From NCBI RefSeq assembly GCF_040412425.1, contig NC_089768.1:823001-887000 (forward strand): a stretch of DNA of 64,000 nucleotides, given 5' to 3'. Position 1 is the first letter of the stretch; every line of letters starts with the position of its first letter. Origin of the DNA: Macrobrachium rosenbergii (taxonomy: Eukaryota > Arthropoda > Malacostraca > Decapoda > Palaemonidae). The notes under the pieces are model-generated. The model was not told the DNA's origin. It worked only from the letters and a program-made list of their open reading frames with translations, and did not search any database. The position numbers and the translations under genes were made by a program. Below are positions 55,451-64,000 of the stretch, piece after piece.

Positions 55451-55794
55451 TGTAATTGTCGTTGTGAGTGGTTCGGTTGTTGGAGTTCGTTTTACGGCGC
55501 TGTCTGTCTGTCTGTCGGTCTGTCGGGAGTTTTTCGGTTTTTGGGGAAGTCTTGGGCAGTTGAGGTCCAACCTTGAGTGAACGGGGAGTTCGTCTGTTTT
55601 TTTGGGACCACATTAATGGTTCATGTGTCTTCTTTTTTTTTTGTTGGTTCATTGTTGGTGGAGGGTCGGTTTAAGTTTTTTGTTTCGTGGTTGTGTGCTG
55701 TGATTGGCGACCGTGGACCTTATCCATCTCCAGCAACCGAGGATCAGGGTGAGTGTTGCGTGTTGTGTTGTTTGTGGGTGTGAATTCCGCCACA
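55353..55794 (+). repeat. E2 5' LTR
   Basis: TATAGAGGGATGAAGAAATT ... ATTCCGCCACA, with about 21 AG units at 55404-55445. Confidence 0.88.
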
Positions 55795-55801
55795 TAATAT
55801 T

Positions 55802-55819
55802 TGGCGCCCAACGTGGGGC
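55802..55819 (+). promoter_or_regulatory. E2 primer binding site
   Basis: TGGCGCCCAACGTGGGGC, 7 nt after the LTR, identical to E1. Confidence 0.88.
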
Positions 55820-55876
55820 AGCTGGTATTGCAGCTGCAATTGAGATTGGTGGCTGGTAGTGTGACTGAAGAGAAGG

Positions 55877-57684
55877 ATGGAAGAGGAACTGGTAAGGTTG
55901 AGAGAGGAGAATACGTGGTTGAGGGGTGAGAATGAGAGATTGAGGCAGTTGGAGGAGGTGGGGGGAATGCTAAGAAGTGCAAAAGAAGAAATGAAAGGAG
56001 AGATGAAAGAGTCAGAAGAGAGAATGGAAGACAGGATAGTAGAGAGGGTGGATAAAAAGTTGGAGGGAATGATGAAAAGTGTGGAAGAAATGGTGAAAGG
56101 TATGTTCAAGGGTGTTTTTGGAGAAGGGGCTGTTGGAGGTAGGTCCTCTGGAACGTGTGAAGGGGCAAGAGAGAAAGAAAAGGAGGAAGAAGTGAATGGA
56201 AGCGTGAGTGATGAAAGTGATGTGGAAGTAGGAAGTAAGAAACGAGAGAATGAAAGGCAGGGTAAGGAAAAGGGGAATGAAAAGCGAGGGAAGGAACGGA
56301 GGGAAAGTAAGGATAAGTCAGGGGAAGAAAAAGGGAAGAAGGGAAAGGGAAAGGAAACTGGTAAGAAGGGTAAGGAAGTGGGAAAGGCAGGAAAGAAGGG
56401 AGAGGGTGAAGGCAGTAGTGATAGTGAGGTGGATGGAGGTGAGTGGATAAAAGTGGATAAAAAGAGGGGAAAGAAGAGTGCAATGAGTAAGATGAATGTA
56501 AGTGCGGAAGTGGACTCTTTGTATTCGGAAGAGGGTATGAAAGGACAGAGTGAAAGTAGTGAAAGTGAGAGTGAAAGTGAGAAAGAAGTGAGAAAGGCTA
56601 TGTATGTGAGGAGGTACCCGGTGTGAAAGGTATAATGAGTATGGAAGTAGGGATGTGCATGATTTCTTTAGGGAGTATGAAAGGTTTTGTCAGGATAAGT
56701 ATGGGGGAAAGTAAGAGAGTGTGGGCACGAGAATTAGGAGAATATTTGACTGGGTTTTTGCTTGATATGTATAGGGTTATTATGAGTGTGGGGGATGTTG
56801 AGTATGACAAGGTGAAAGCTAGACTAGTTGAGCAAGCGAGGCGTATGAAAGCGAGTGTTAAGTATAAGAGGAAGAATGAATTTGATGAGGCAAGAATGAA
56901 AGCTGGGGAAACCTTGTCATTGTATGCTTGTAGGCTGGAGACGTTGGCAAGGAAGAAGTTTGGGGATGATGGGATAGATGAATGTAAGGAGTTAGTACGG
57001 AAGTTGTTAGGGACAGTGCCAGATGGAGTTAGAGAATTTGTGAACTTAAAGCGGAAGGAGAAGAAAAGATGGACGAATGAAAGGTTGACTTGGGGAGAAA
57101 TTTTGGAAATTGTAGAAGATTATGAGCTTGACAGGGTTATAAAAGAGAGTAGAAGTGTAAGTGTAAGGGCTGGGGTAGATGAGAGAGTGCCTGAGTTTGG
57201 AAGCTTTAGGGATGCAGTGTTGAGGGGCCCAATGAGAATGGCCGATAGTGTAATAGATAGGAGTGTAAGAGCAAGTAATGTGGAGGTGCCAGTGAGGATG
57301 AATGATGGGTTTGTAAGGGGAGCATTGGGTTGGACGGGTTAGGGTTAGTAGTTTACAAAGGGAAGGTCGATGAGTGGAAGTCGAGCGAAGTGTTTTAGAT
57401 GTGGAAAGGAAGGACATACAAAGAATGAGTGTAGGTGGGCTTTGGGAGCGTGTTTTGGATGTGGGCAACCGGGACATTTGGTAAGGGAGTGTACGAAAGA
57501 TAGGGGGGTTAAATGCTACAGGTGCGGACAGGTGGGTCATATTGCTAATGGTTGTAGGGGTACCAGTGAATGTAATATGTGGCAACTGTGGTAAGAATGG
57601 GCATTATGCGAGAATGTGTTCAGAACCGAGAGCGAAGTGTGTCGAATGTGGAATGGAAGGGCATGTATCAAGTGTATGTAGATG
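55877..57684 (+). pseudogene. gag: E2 gag (frameshifted) with five zinc knuckles
   Basis: Same domains as E1: coiled coil, Lys/Glu-rich region, capsid-like domain (about 56620-57160), and a knuckle array: CFRCGKEGHTKNEC, CFGCGQPGHLVREC, CYRCGQVGHIANGC, CGNCGKNGHYARMC, CVECGMEGHVSSVC. All five fit CX2CX4HX4C. Breaks near 56616, 57335 and 57565. Five knuckles is many for a retrotransposon gag, which usually has one to three. Confidence 0.85.
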
Positions 57685-57736
57685 AAAGAGGGTGACTGTG
57701 ACAGCGAATGCGGGAAACTGAGTGTGAAGGGGGTTC

Positions 57737-58320
57737 AAATGGGTGGATCCTCCAGGATGCAAGCGGTGCGTGTGATGCATGTACGTGAGGGGTTGTTGCA
57801 TGAGGAGGATCAGCAATTGGTTTTGATAGAGTATGGTAGGAAACGTAAGAAAGGGAAGAACGTAAAGTAAACTGAATGGTCGTAAGTTGTGTGATAGGGT
57901 GTGAGTGCCAAAGTGGAAATGAATGATAAAGCGTGTAATACGGATGAATGGGATGGTATGAATAGAACGTATAGCATATGCGGGTTTGATATAACTGAGT
58001 TGACTGAACGTGTAGGGGTCAGTGAACGGTTGGAGGTGAGCGAAAGTGTGAGAGTAAGAGAGCGTAGCAGTAATATACGAGTGATTGAAAGCATGAATGA
58101 ATCGTTGCAAGAATTGGAAAGGTCAATGAGCGAATGGGATGGGTTAGTTGAAGAATTGGGGAGGTATTTGGGAACGAGTTAGAGGGTATAGATGAGATTG
58201 TGGATGAAATTGAGAGTGGTAATAGTGAAGAAGATAGCGTGAATCTGAGAGAGAATGGAGGAGAAGATGTGAATCTGAATGTTGCTGGAAGAGAGCGAGT
58301 CTGAGAGAATGATTGCGTGC
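57737..58320 (+). pseudogene. E2 ORF2 (frameshifted)
   Basis: MGGSSRMQAVRVMHVREGLL..., then, after shifts near 57868 and 57895, KACNTDEWDGMNRTYSICGF and LQELERSMSEWDGLVEELG. Homologous along its length to E1 ORF2 and equally lacking pol motifs. Confidence 0.7.
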
Positions 58321-58431
58321 CCATGAACGCGATCTAGAGGACCTGCTAGTGAGCATCCGTGGGTGTTGCGTGAAGGCGATTTGAAAGAGGTGTGAAAGGT
58401 GTTGGTTGGGAAATGCTAAAAGGGGGAGAAA

Positions 58432-58463
58432 TATAGAGGGATGAAGAAATTTGTTTTTATTTA

Positions 58464-58547
<84 letters not shown>

Positions 58548-58890
58548 TGTAATTGTCGTTGTGAGTGGTTCGGTTGTTGGAGTTCGTTTTACGGCGCTGT
58601 CTGTCTGTCTGTCGGTCTGTCGGGAGTTTTTCGGTTTTTGGGGAAGTCTTGGGCAGTTGAGGTCCAACCTTGAAAGTGAACAGGGAGTTCGTCTGTTTTT
58701 TTGGGACCACATTAATGGTTCATGTGTCTCTTCTTTTTTTTTTGTTGGTTCGTTGTTGGTGGAGGGTCGGTTTAAGTTTTTTGTTTCGTGGTTGTGTGCC
58801 GTGATTGGCGACCGTGGACCTTATCCATCTCCAGCAACCGAAGATCAGGGTGAGTGTTGCGTGTTGTGTTGTTTGTGGGTGTGAATTCCG
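58432..58890 (+). repeat. E2 3' LTR
   Basis: About 39 AG units (58467-58544) directly after TTTAGC. The 3' end is 5 nt short of the full LTR and abuts the right copy of the 110-bp duplication. Confidence 0.88.
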
Positions 58891-59000
58891 CTCTGTCTTC
58901 TGATGCCCTTATGAAAGCAGTGGTTGACATAGTCACTCGTTTGTGAGAGATGTTAACCCTTGTTGTGAAGAAGCAGCGTAGCAGGTCTCTGTCTCAGTCT
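58891..59000 (+). repeat. 110-bp direct duplication flanking E2, right copy
   Basis: Matches 55242-55351 except for one base. Confidence 0.92.
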
Positions 59001-60300
59001 TCTCCTCCATCGTCTTCCTTCTCTTCTTCTTCTTCCTCTGACCACAGCCATGGTTCTCCCGCGCCAGCTCGCGGCCGTCTCGCTAATGAGAGGGTGTCAC
59101 ATCCAACTGCTTCTCACCATCAATATTTCACTCCAAGCAGGGATCGGCAATCAGAAATTCTACAGCAGTGTCATCTTCCCCCGTCCGTCAGCAGAGGAGC
59201 GATGGCCATGGACAGAAGGAAGACTGCGTCCATCTGCAGGAGAGCTGTCTGTGGCCACGGACAGAAGGGTGTCTTCATCCTCCTGCAGAAGGGCAATGTC
59301 TGTAGTTGGGATGACAGCCGCTATCAGAAAACGAAGAATCAGCGATGAAGTCCTTAATCCTCTAACATTTAATGGCTGAGGATTGCACGGGGGAAAAAGA
59401 AGACGACTACGAGGACAAAGCAGAAGATGGTTCCAGAGGCGACACACTTCCCTTTGGACCTTCCATTGTAACATCTCAGGTCAACCCTGATGTTCTCTTC
59501 TCTCGCTTCCATCTCAGTTGCTATGACAGTTTGCGATACAATGGCTCTCTCTCTCTCTCTCTGTGGCGACTGATGGCTATGAGATGACGTCTTCTGCTCC
59601 TGCTCTTTCCACGGAGTCTCTCGCTTGGGCTGTGATGACAAGGCTCCTGTTAAGAAGTCCAGGGTATTGAAGGCTGTGGAAGTTCAACCATTTCCTTCTG
59701 GGTCCCACAATCCTATGATGGACATGAGAGAGTCTGCACTCCCACGGACGTGTTTCCAGCCTAGGCTGTTGTTGCCTCATCACTCACACATCCTTGACAT
59801 TAGTCTCCATCGTTCCAGAACTCCTCCCTGTTCACGCTCTCCCAAGAGGCCCTCTGATCATTATTCCAGTTCCCACATCCGTGTCCTGTCAAATGTCTGT
59901 GAAGACATGCTCATACGTGCGGTTAGTTCAGTCCAGTCGGCCATCCTTCCTCACTCCTCAGCATCTCATCATATCTCACGTTCTCACTCTCCTTGGAGAG
60001 ATCGGGTTCGTGCGGCCTCAGATGTGACAGCACTGACGTACGGCTGTATATCGACATCACAGCCATCGCATAGGGACATGTGAAAGTTGTTTCAGGATGA
60101 CGTATCGGGAACGGAACATCGACCTCGCTTACATGAAGGTTTGGAAAGAGAACAGGATCACCACCTCATTCAATTCTGTCAAGCGAAGAGCATTGGTAGA
60201 TCTTTTGTCAACATCTGGAATGGCACCAAATCATGTCCGTAGAAATATCGTCCATGGCCTTGAGAGTCACAACCATGGCTGAGCATGGTCTTGCAAGTCT
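59001..60300 (+). pseudogene. Degraded coding-like region (Ser/Arg-rich)
   Basis: Continuation of the region interrupted by E2: KKQRSRSLSQSSPPSSSFSS, then ARGRLANERVSH, an acidic piece (EKEDDYEDKAEDGSRGD), then SRSPKRPSDHYSSSHIRVLS and a final frame to about 60282. Many stops. Unknown family. Compatible with ORF1 of a retroelement. Confidence 0.4.
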
Positions 60301-61139
60301 CGTTAGGGGCTGCCCAAATTCAAGCGGTGGTCACAGTTTCTCCTAGGGAAATGCAAAACAGAACGACAGAGAGATGGCGACAACCCATGTACAAGTGCAT
60401 CACCAGCACGTCTGTGCAATGCCTTTCGATCGTGTACGTGTTTTTAGTTTGACATCTGGTAGCGGCCAGTGGACGTTACCACATGAGCAAACATGATCGT
60501 TCTGCCAACTTTTATGTCCTTTATAAGGCAAATTGACGGGGTCTATTTCACAATTGAATGAATTCATTCCATCAGACCAATACAGCCATCGTTGTAGGAT
60601 GGCCTTTCTATTGTGTTCAGCCAGAGACTTCAACATTTTTCAGGTAGGAAGAAACCTGTTTCGTCGTTCACATTGTTTCTACACTATATTAACCTTCGAA
60701 TCCCTGAGCCAAGGTAGTTACAGTTCGTCAGCGTGGATTTCTTCAGATTCCCAATTCGTTTTCAACTACAGGCTGGTCTTCTTTACAATGAAGTTCTGTA
60801 CAACCATACTGTCCTATGCTTCTGAAACGGTAGTCGATCAATTCTGATCGTGCCAGGTTTTTTCCTGGTACAGATGGAATTATTTTCTATCTCCGTAGGT
60901 CTGCAGATCAGGCCTACTCCTCGCTGCAACAACCTCAGTGTTCTTTTCTGCATTACTCTCCGTAGCACAAGGATGAAGACTAATTCTTGAAGATGGAAAG
61001 GGAAGGTCCTGATCTTAGACGAGGTCTCCCCATTCCTTCCCATCCTCTCTTGGAGAGGTGAGAAGACATAGCCTAGTGGTAAGACAACTACTACTCCCTT
61101 GGTCCTCAAAGCATCAACCAAAGGACATTCACATACACT
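60301..61139. other. No supported gene
   Basis: Intermediate GC content, no recognisable motif in six frames. Confidence 0.45.
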
Positions 61140-61500
61140 TGAAGAGGTTAGGTTGAGTTGGGTACTTAACCTAACTTAGCCTAGCCCAACTAGTTCTAGT
61201 CTAACCCTTCCAGTCCTACACTTCAATATTCTGGAACTTATGTCTAATGGTATCAACCAGGAGGTATCCTCCAGCTCTATAAAGCACTAGGTTGGGTTAG
61301 GTTTGGTTGGGTACTTAGCCTAGCCTAACTATTTCTAGCTTAACCTTGCCAAACCTGCAGTTCAGTATCCTCAGTCATGTTTCATGGCATCATCTAGATG
61401 GTAGTTGCCTGTTCTTCAAGGGTCTAGGTTGGGTTGGGTTAGGTTAGGTTGGGTACTTGACCCAACCTAACCTAGCCTAACCTGCACCTCAATAACCTGA
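61140..61500. repeat. Minisatellite, period about 140 bp, TTAGG-rich
   Basis: Three units begin with AGGTT(A/G)GGTT... at about 61146, 61289 and 61426. Each has GGTTGGGTACTT followed by CCTAACCTAGCC, so each can fold on itself. The third contains GGTTAGGTTAGG. Confidence 0.75.
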
Positions 61501-61892
61501 ACCTTTGACCTTTCCAAGCCTCAGGATCAGGGGATAGGCTCTCCATAGTTCCGTAGTGTTGTTAAGGAACGTTACCATGGTAGTTCCTTAGTCAACAAGA
61601 GTGGGGGGGCTAGGGTCTTATCATCTCTATTGATGGTGTGCATTCCATTGACGGTTCAGGTGCATGGGTTTGCAGTAGCACAATCAGCGCAGCGATCAAC
61701 CAGACACATTCCAGAATGAAGGATGTATGACAGACAAGTTCAGTCACTAAGGGAATGTCAGCAGCAATTGGTCTTAATACCTCAACGTTTCGAAGAATTG
61801 TTTGATCTAGGAAGACGCTCAATTACTCCATCAATCTCAACACTCCAGAGATGTTACTTTCAGCTCCGTCTCTGTGGACCGTAGGGATGACA

Positions 61893-62012
61893 GCCATCAA
61901 CCGTGCCGCATTGGAAATATCACGTCTCGTCTGATCAGCGAAGTTAGCAATGATTTAGTCAAGTCAGTACTTGGATAAGTGATCCCCTGGAGCACCGATT
62001 CTGTTGACGGTT
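61893..62012 (+). pseudogene. 5S rRNA pseudogene (full length, diverged)
   Basis: It starts GCCATCAACCGTGCC, has TCTCGTCTGATCAGCGAAGT followed by TAGCAA, then CAGTACTTGGATAAGTGATC, and ends CACCGATTCTGTTGACGGTT. These correspond in order to the 5' strand, the CTCGTCCGATC(A)CCGAAGTTAAGC region, the box C region and the 3' strand of animal 5S rRNA. The roughly 120-nt length is that of 5S. Mutations in box C (TTGGATAAGTGATC instead of TTGGATGGGTGACC) and in the middle show it is not functional. It could also be the head of a 5S-derived SINE. Confidence 0.8.
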
Positions 62013-62064
62013 AGGAGACGTCTTTCTCATCCATGGTCAGAGACGTTGAGACTAGTCAGTACAG

Positions 62065-62212
62065 GCAGTCCCTGTTTACCGGCGGCGTTGGTTAACGGCA
62101 TTTTGGTGTTATGGTACTTGGCTAGCAACGGCATTAACTGGATTTTCGGCACCGATATCCAGTTAATAGTGCCATTAAGTGGGGATTTTGACACCGGTAA
62201 CTAGGGACTGCC
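62065..62212. mobile_element. Tigger/pogo-like MITE, copy 4 (short)
   Basis: TA, CAGGCAGTCCCTGTTTACCGG at the left and the complement of AGGCAGTCCCTAGTTACCGG at the right. 148 bp, with GGCATTAACTGGATTTTCGGC-like interior. Confidence 0.75.
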
Positions 62213-63794
62213 TAATTTGATAAGAGACCCAGAAATTTCATATGCTGTTGGTGCCTACGAGACAACTTTCGCATCCATGATTCAAGCCTGGTCTTACAAC
62301 TTTCCGTTGTTTTGCCTGATTCATCGAGAGATCAACAACACCTCCAAACTAAGTTCCGACAACTTGTTTTTAGTTCTTACTCAGTCGATGAATGGTGTCT
62401 AGCAGCTCCATTTCATTTGACTTGATATAGTTACACTTCTTCTGTGAGGAGTGGGAGATGTAAGCTGTAGCTGCTACTGCTGCAATTTCCAGTTGATCCA
62501 CAACCCGAGGAGAGAATGTTGTGTGGATCTTAAGACAGTTTCAGGAGCCTTAGTGTCCGAATAGTCACTCATTTGATAGCAACAATGCCAAGGTAGTGCC
62601 ATGGTTACACTATCCTCCTCGAAAGATTTTTCATTCTTCAGAACGTTGACCAGGGTGGCAGGCTCCTATGTGTCCTTTCTTGGAACTTTAACACAGCTCT
62701 TGTTGGACTTTGAAGAATCTCAAGATCCAAGATAGACACTCGTCAGTGCAAATACACAAGCAGACAGAAGAGCATCCAGTACGGTGGTCAACCAGACACC
62801 CCAAGCAAGTTGGATGTAATTACAACAATTATTCGCTGAAGCCAGGAGATAAGGACAGTTGATCTTGGCACCTTGACTTCAGGAATTTCTTTCAACCTCT
62901 GAAGAAGCCTGATCATAGTCTTCCTTCTCTCGACTTTCTGAAGTTGACGCTGTCCTGATCTGTCTTCCCACTCCTTTGGACAAGTAAGACATCTTTGGTA
63001 TCCATTTACATCTAGATGCTTACACCTTTCATCATTCTACATGTTTCAAAGGTGATCAGTGAGATGGATCGTTCACCTTCTATGGTCCTGCGACGCCAAT
63101 GACATTATGATGTCTATGTTGCCTCTGTAAAGACTAGACTTTCAACCCAATGCCAACGACTCATTTATTAACTTTGGGTTGCCAGAGAAACGGTATCCAA
63201 ATTATCATTTATCTTACTAGTAAGATGATCAATGATCATACCCTGCAACTTTCTGGTGAACATCATCAGTATGTTTCGGGCCAGATCTTTTGAGGCCAGG
63301 GTCATCAATCTGTTCATCACAATCAAGAAGAGCCTGTCAGTCGAGTACTAGGATGGAATGTAATCATGCAAATGACATTCATCTCCTTTTACCTTGGGAT
63401 GTTGCCCATAAATCCTTGGATCCTATGGTGGATGCTCAACAAGTCGTGTAGTTCACCCAGCTCTTGAGGGACAAATTCAACTACTCTGTGTATCAGTAGG
63501 TGGCATGGTTAGTCTTAACCCCTAGGTGTTGCGGCAGAAAACCAGGGGTCTTATTGATGGTAAGTGTGCTAACTATCGCTGGGAGAAGGGCAACAGTACT
63601 GCAACCAAACCCAGCATGCTTAGGTAAGCCACTGTAGAACTGCATCCTAAAACGTAAGTTTGTGTAGTTTCTTGTTCCTTGGTACCAAAACCTGAAGAGT
63701 ATTTGGAATAAAGGATGGGACTTGAAACCTGTGGCTTGACCTCAGACCAGAATGTTTTTTCCTTTGGGGTGCTGGGATTAAAAAATGAGAGCTT
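62213..63794. other. No supported gene
   Basis: Probably decayed retroelement sequence upstream of the DIRS junction at 63795. I could not find recombinase or RT motifs in it. Confidence 0.4.
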
Positions 63795-63935
63795 AAGCCT
63801 TTTTCGTCACCTGTCAGTTTCTTTGTAAAGCTCCTTGAGGACGAAACAAGCGACTACGCTATCAAAAAACAGGTTTTAACGTAGCAAAAATCTATTTTTA
63901 ATAGTCGCTGTCAAGTCCTCAAAACCCTCCCACTT
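63795..63935 (+). mobile_element. DIRS lineage-2 edge junction
   Basis: TCACCTGTCAGTTTCTTTGT ... GAGGACGAAACAAGCGACT is followed by ACAGGTTTTAACGTAGCAAA ... GTCAAGTCCTCAAAACCC. This is, inverted, the same joined-edge arrangement as 52190-52300 in C', so it is the internal complementary region or end of another, + strand element of that lineage extending beyond the window. Confidence 0.65.
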
Positions 63936-64000
63936 CCCTGACAAAAAGGCATGGGATTTGGGTAAGGGATCATCCTGCACTGACCAACAGAGTAATGGCC

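Larger units (their letters stand above)
55353..58890 (+). mobile_element. E2: second gag-only LTR retrotransposon
   Basis: Same layout as E1: LTR (55353-55794), PBS, gag, ORF2, polypurine tract (AAAAGGGGGAGAAA, about 58418), LTR (58432-58890). Again no pol. The 3' LTR ends GAATTCCG and lacks the final CCACA. It has also lost a CATTTCCCAACGTTTTGTG segment next to its (AG)n run. The LTRs contain an extra GTCTGTCG unit relative to E1, suggesting a subfamily. Confidence 0.87.

Noticed and set aside
1..64000. tRNA genes
   Set aside because: I looked for T-arm GGTTCGAAT-type boxes with matching A boxes and saw none convincing; tRNAscan-SE would settle it.

Overview
This window is eukaryotic and consists almost entirely of transposable elements in various states of decay. 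It contains no operons or bacterial genes. Long (CT)n/(AG)n tracts, abundant DIRS1-like tyrosine-recombinase retrotransposons, piggyBac, Tigger/pogo-like short inverted-repeat elements and several non-LTR clades suggest an arthropod. A decapod crustacean is my best guess; this is inference from content, since no species marker is present. Only two short pieces look like host coding sequence: candidate exons at 31267-31426 and 51233-51471. They have matching phase and would flank a roughly 20 kb intron filled by nested DIRS elements.

Layout. The first 89 bases are the tail of a DIRS terminus. A 3.5 kb LTR retrotransposon (E1, 2852-6360) carries a gag with a zinc-knuckle array and a second small ORF but no pol; a second copy of the same design (E2) is at 55353-58890. 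A non-LTR retrotransposon on the + strand (7966-11785) has a perfect 12-bp target-site duplication, an HDV-like ribozyme fold beginning at its first nucleotide, a 2A-like motif, a PHD-type finger, an endonuclease and a reverse transcriptase. A piggyBac relic with recognisable ends and TTAA-type target (12796-21782) contains a roughly 210-bp tandem array, a decayed DIRS-like element (C), a (CT)n tract and a Tigger-like MITE. It is followed by a minus-strand R4/Dong-like retrotransposon (about 21862-25505) lying in (TAA)n and carrying a 5S rRNA-derived segment in its 5' leader. Beyond that is a minus-strand CR1/L2/Jockey-type element (25537-28870) whose (AAT)n tail probably supplied the Dong-like target.

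From 33329 to 49870 lies a large DIRS1-like element (A, minus strand). A second copy of the same family (B, 35931-44109) is inserted into A's RNase H coding region. Both show inverted terminal repeats plus an internal complementary region matching the joined outer edges. In both, ORF1 is split by a short GT-AG intron behind a 171-nt zinc-binding exon. The right side holds a second DIRS lineage (C', 51833-54640), the gag-only element E2 flanked by an unusual 110-bp direct duplication, decayed coding-like sequence, a TTAGG-like minisatellite, a full-length-sized 5S rRNA pseudogene (61893-62012) and a DIRS edge junction near the window end.

Most coding regions carry frameshifts or stops, so the elements are relics. 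E1, E2, A, B and the + strand non-LTR element are young enough that their architecture can be read directly.
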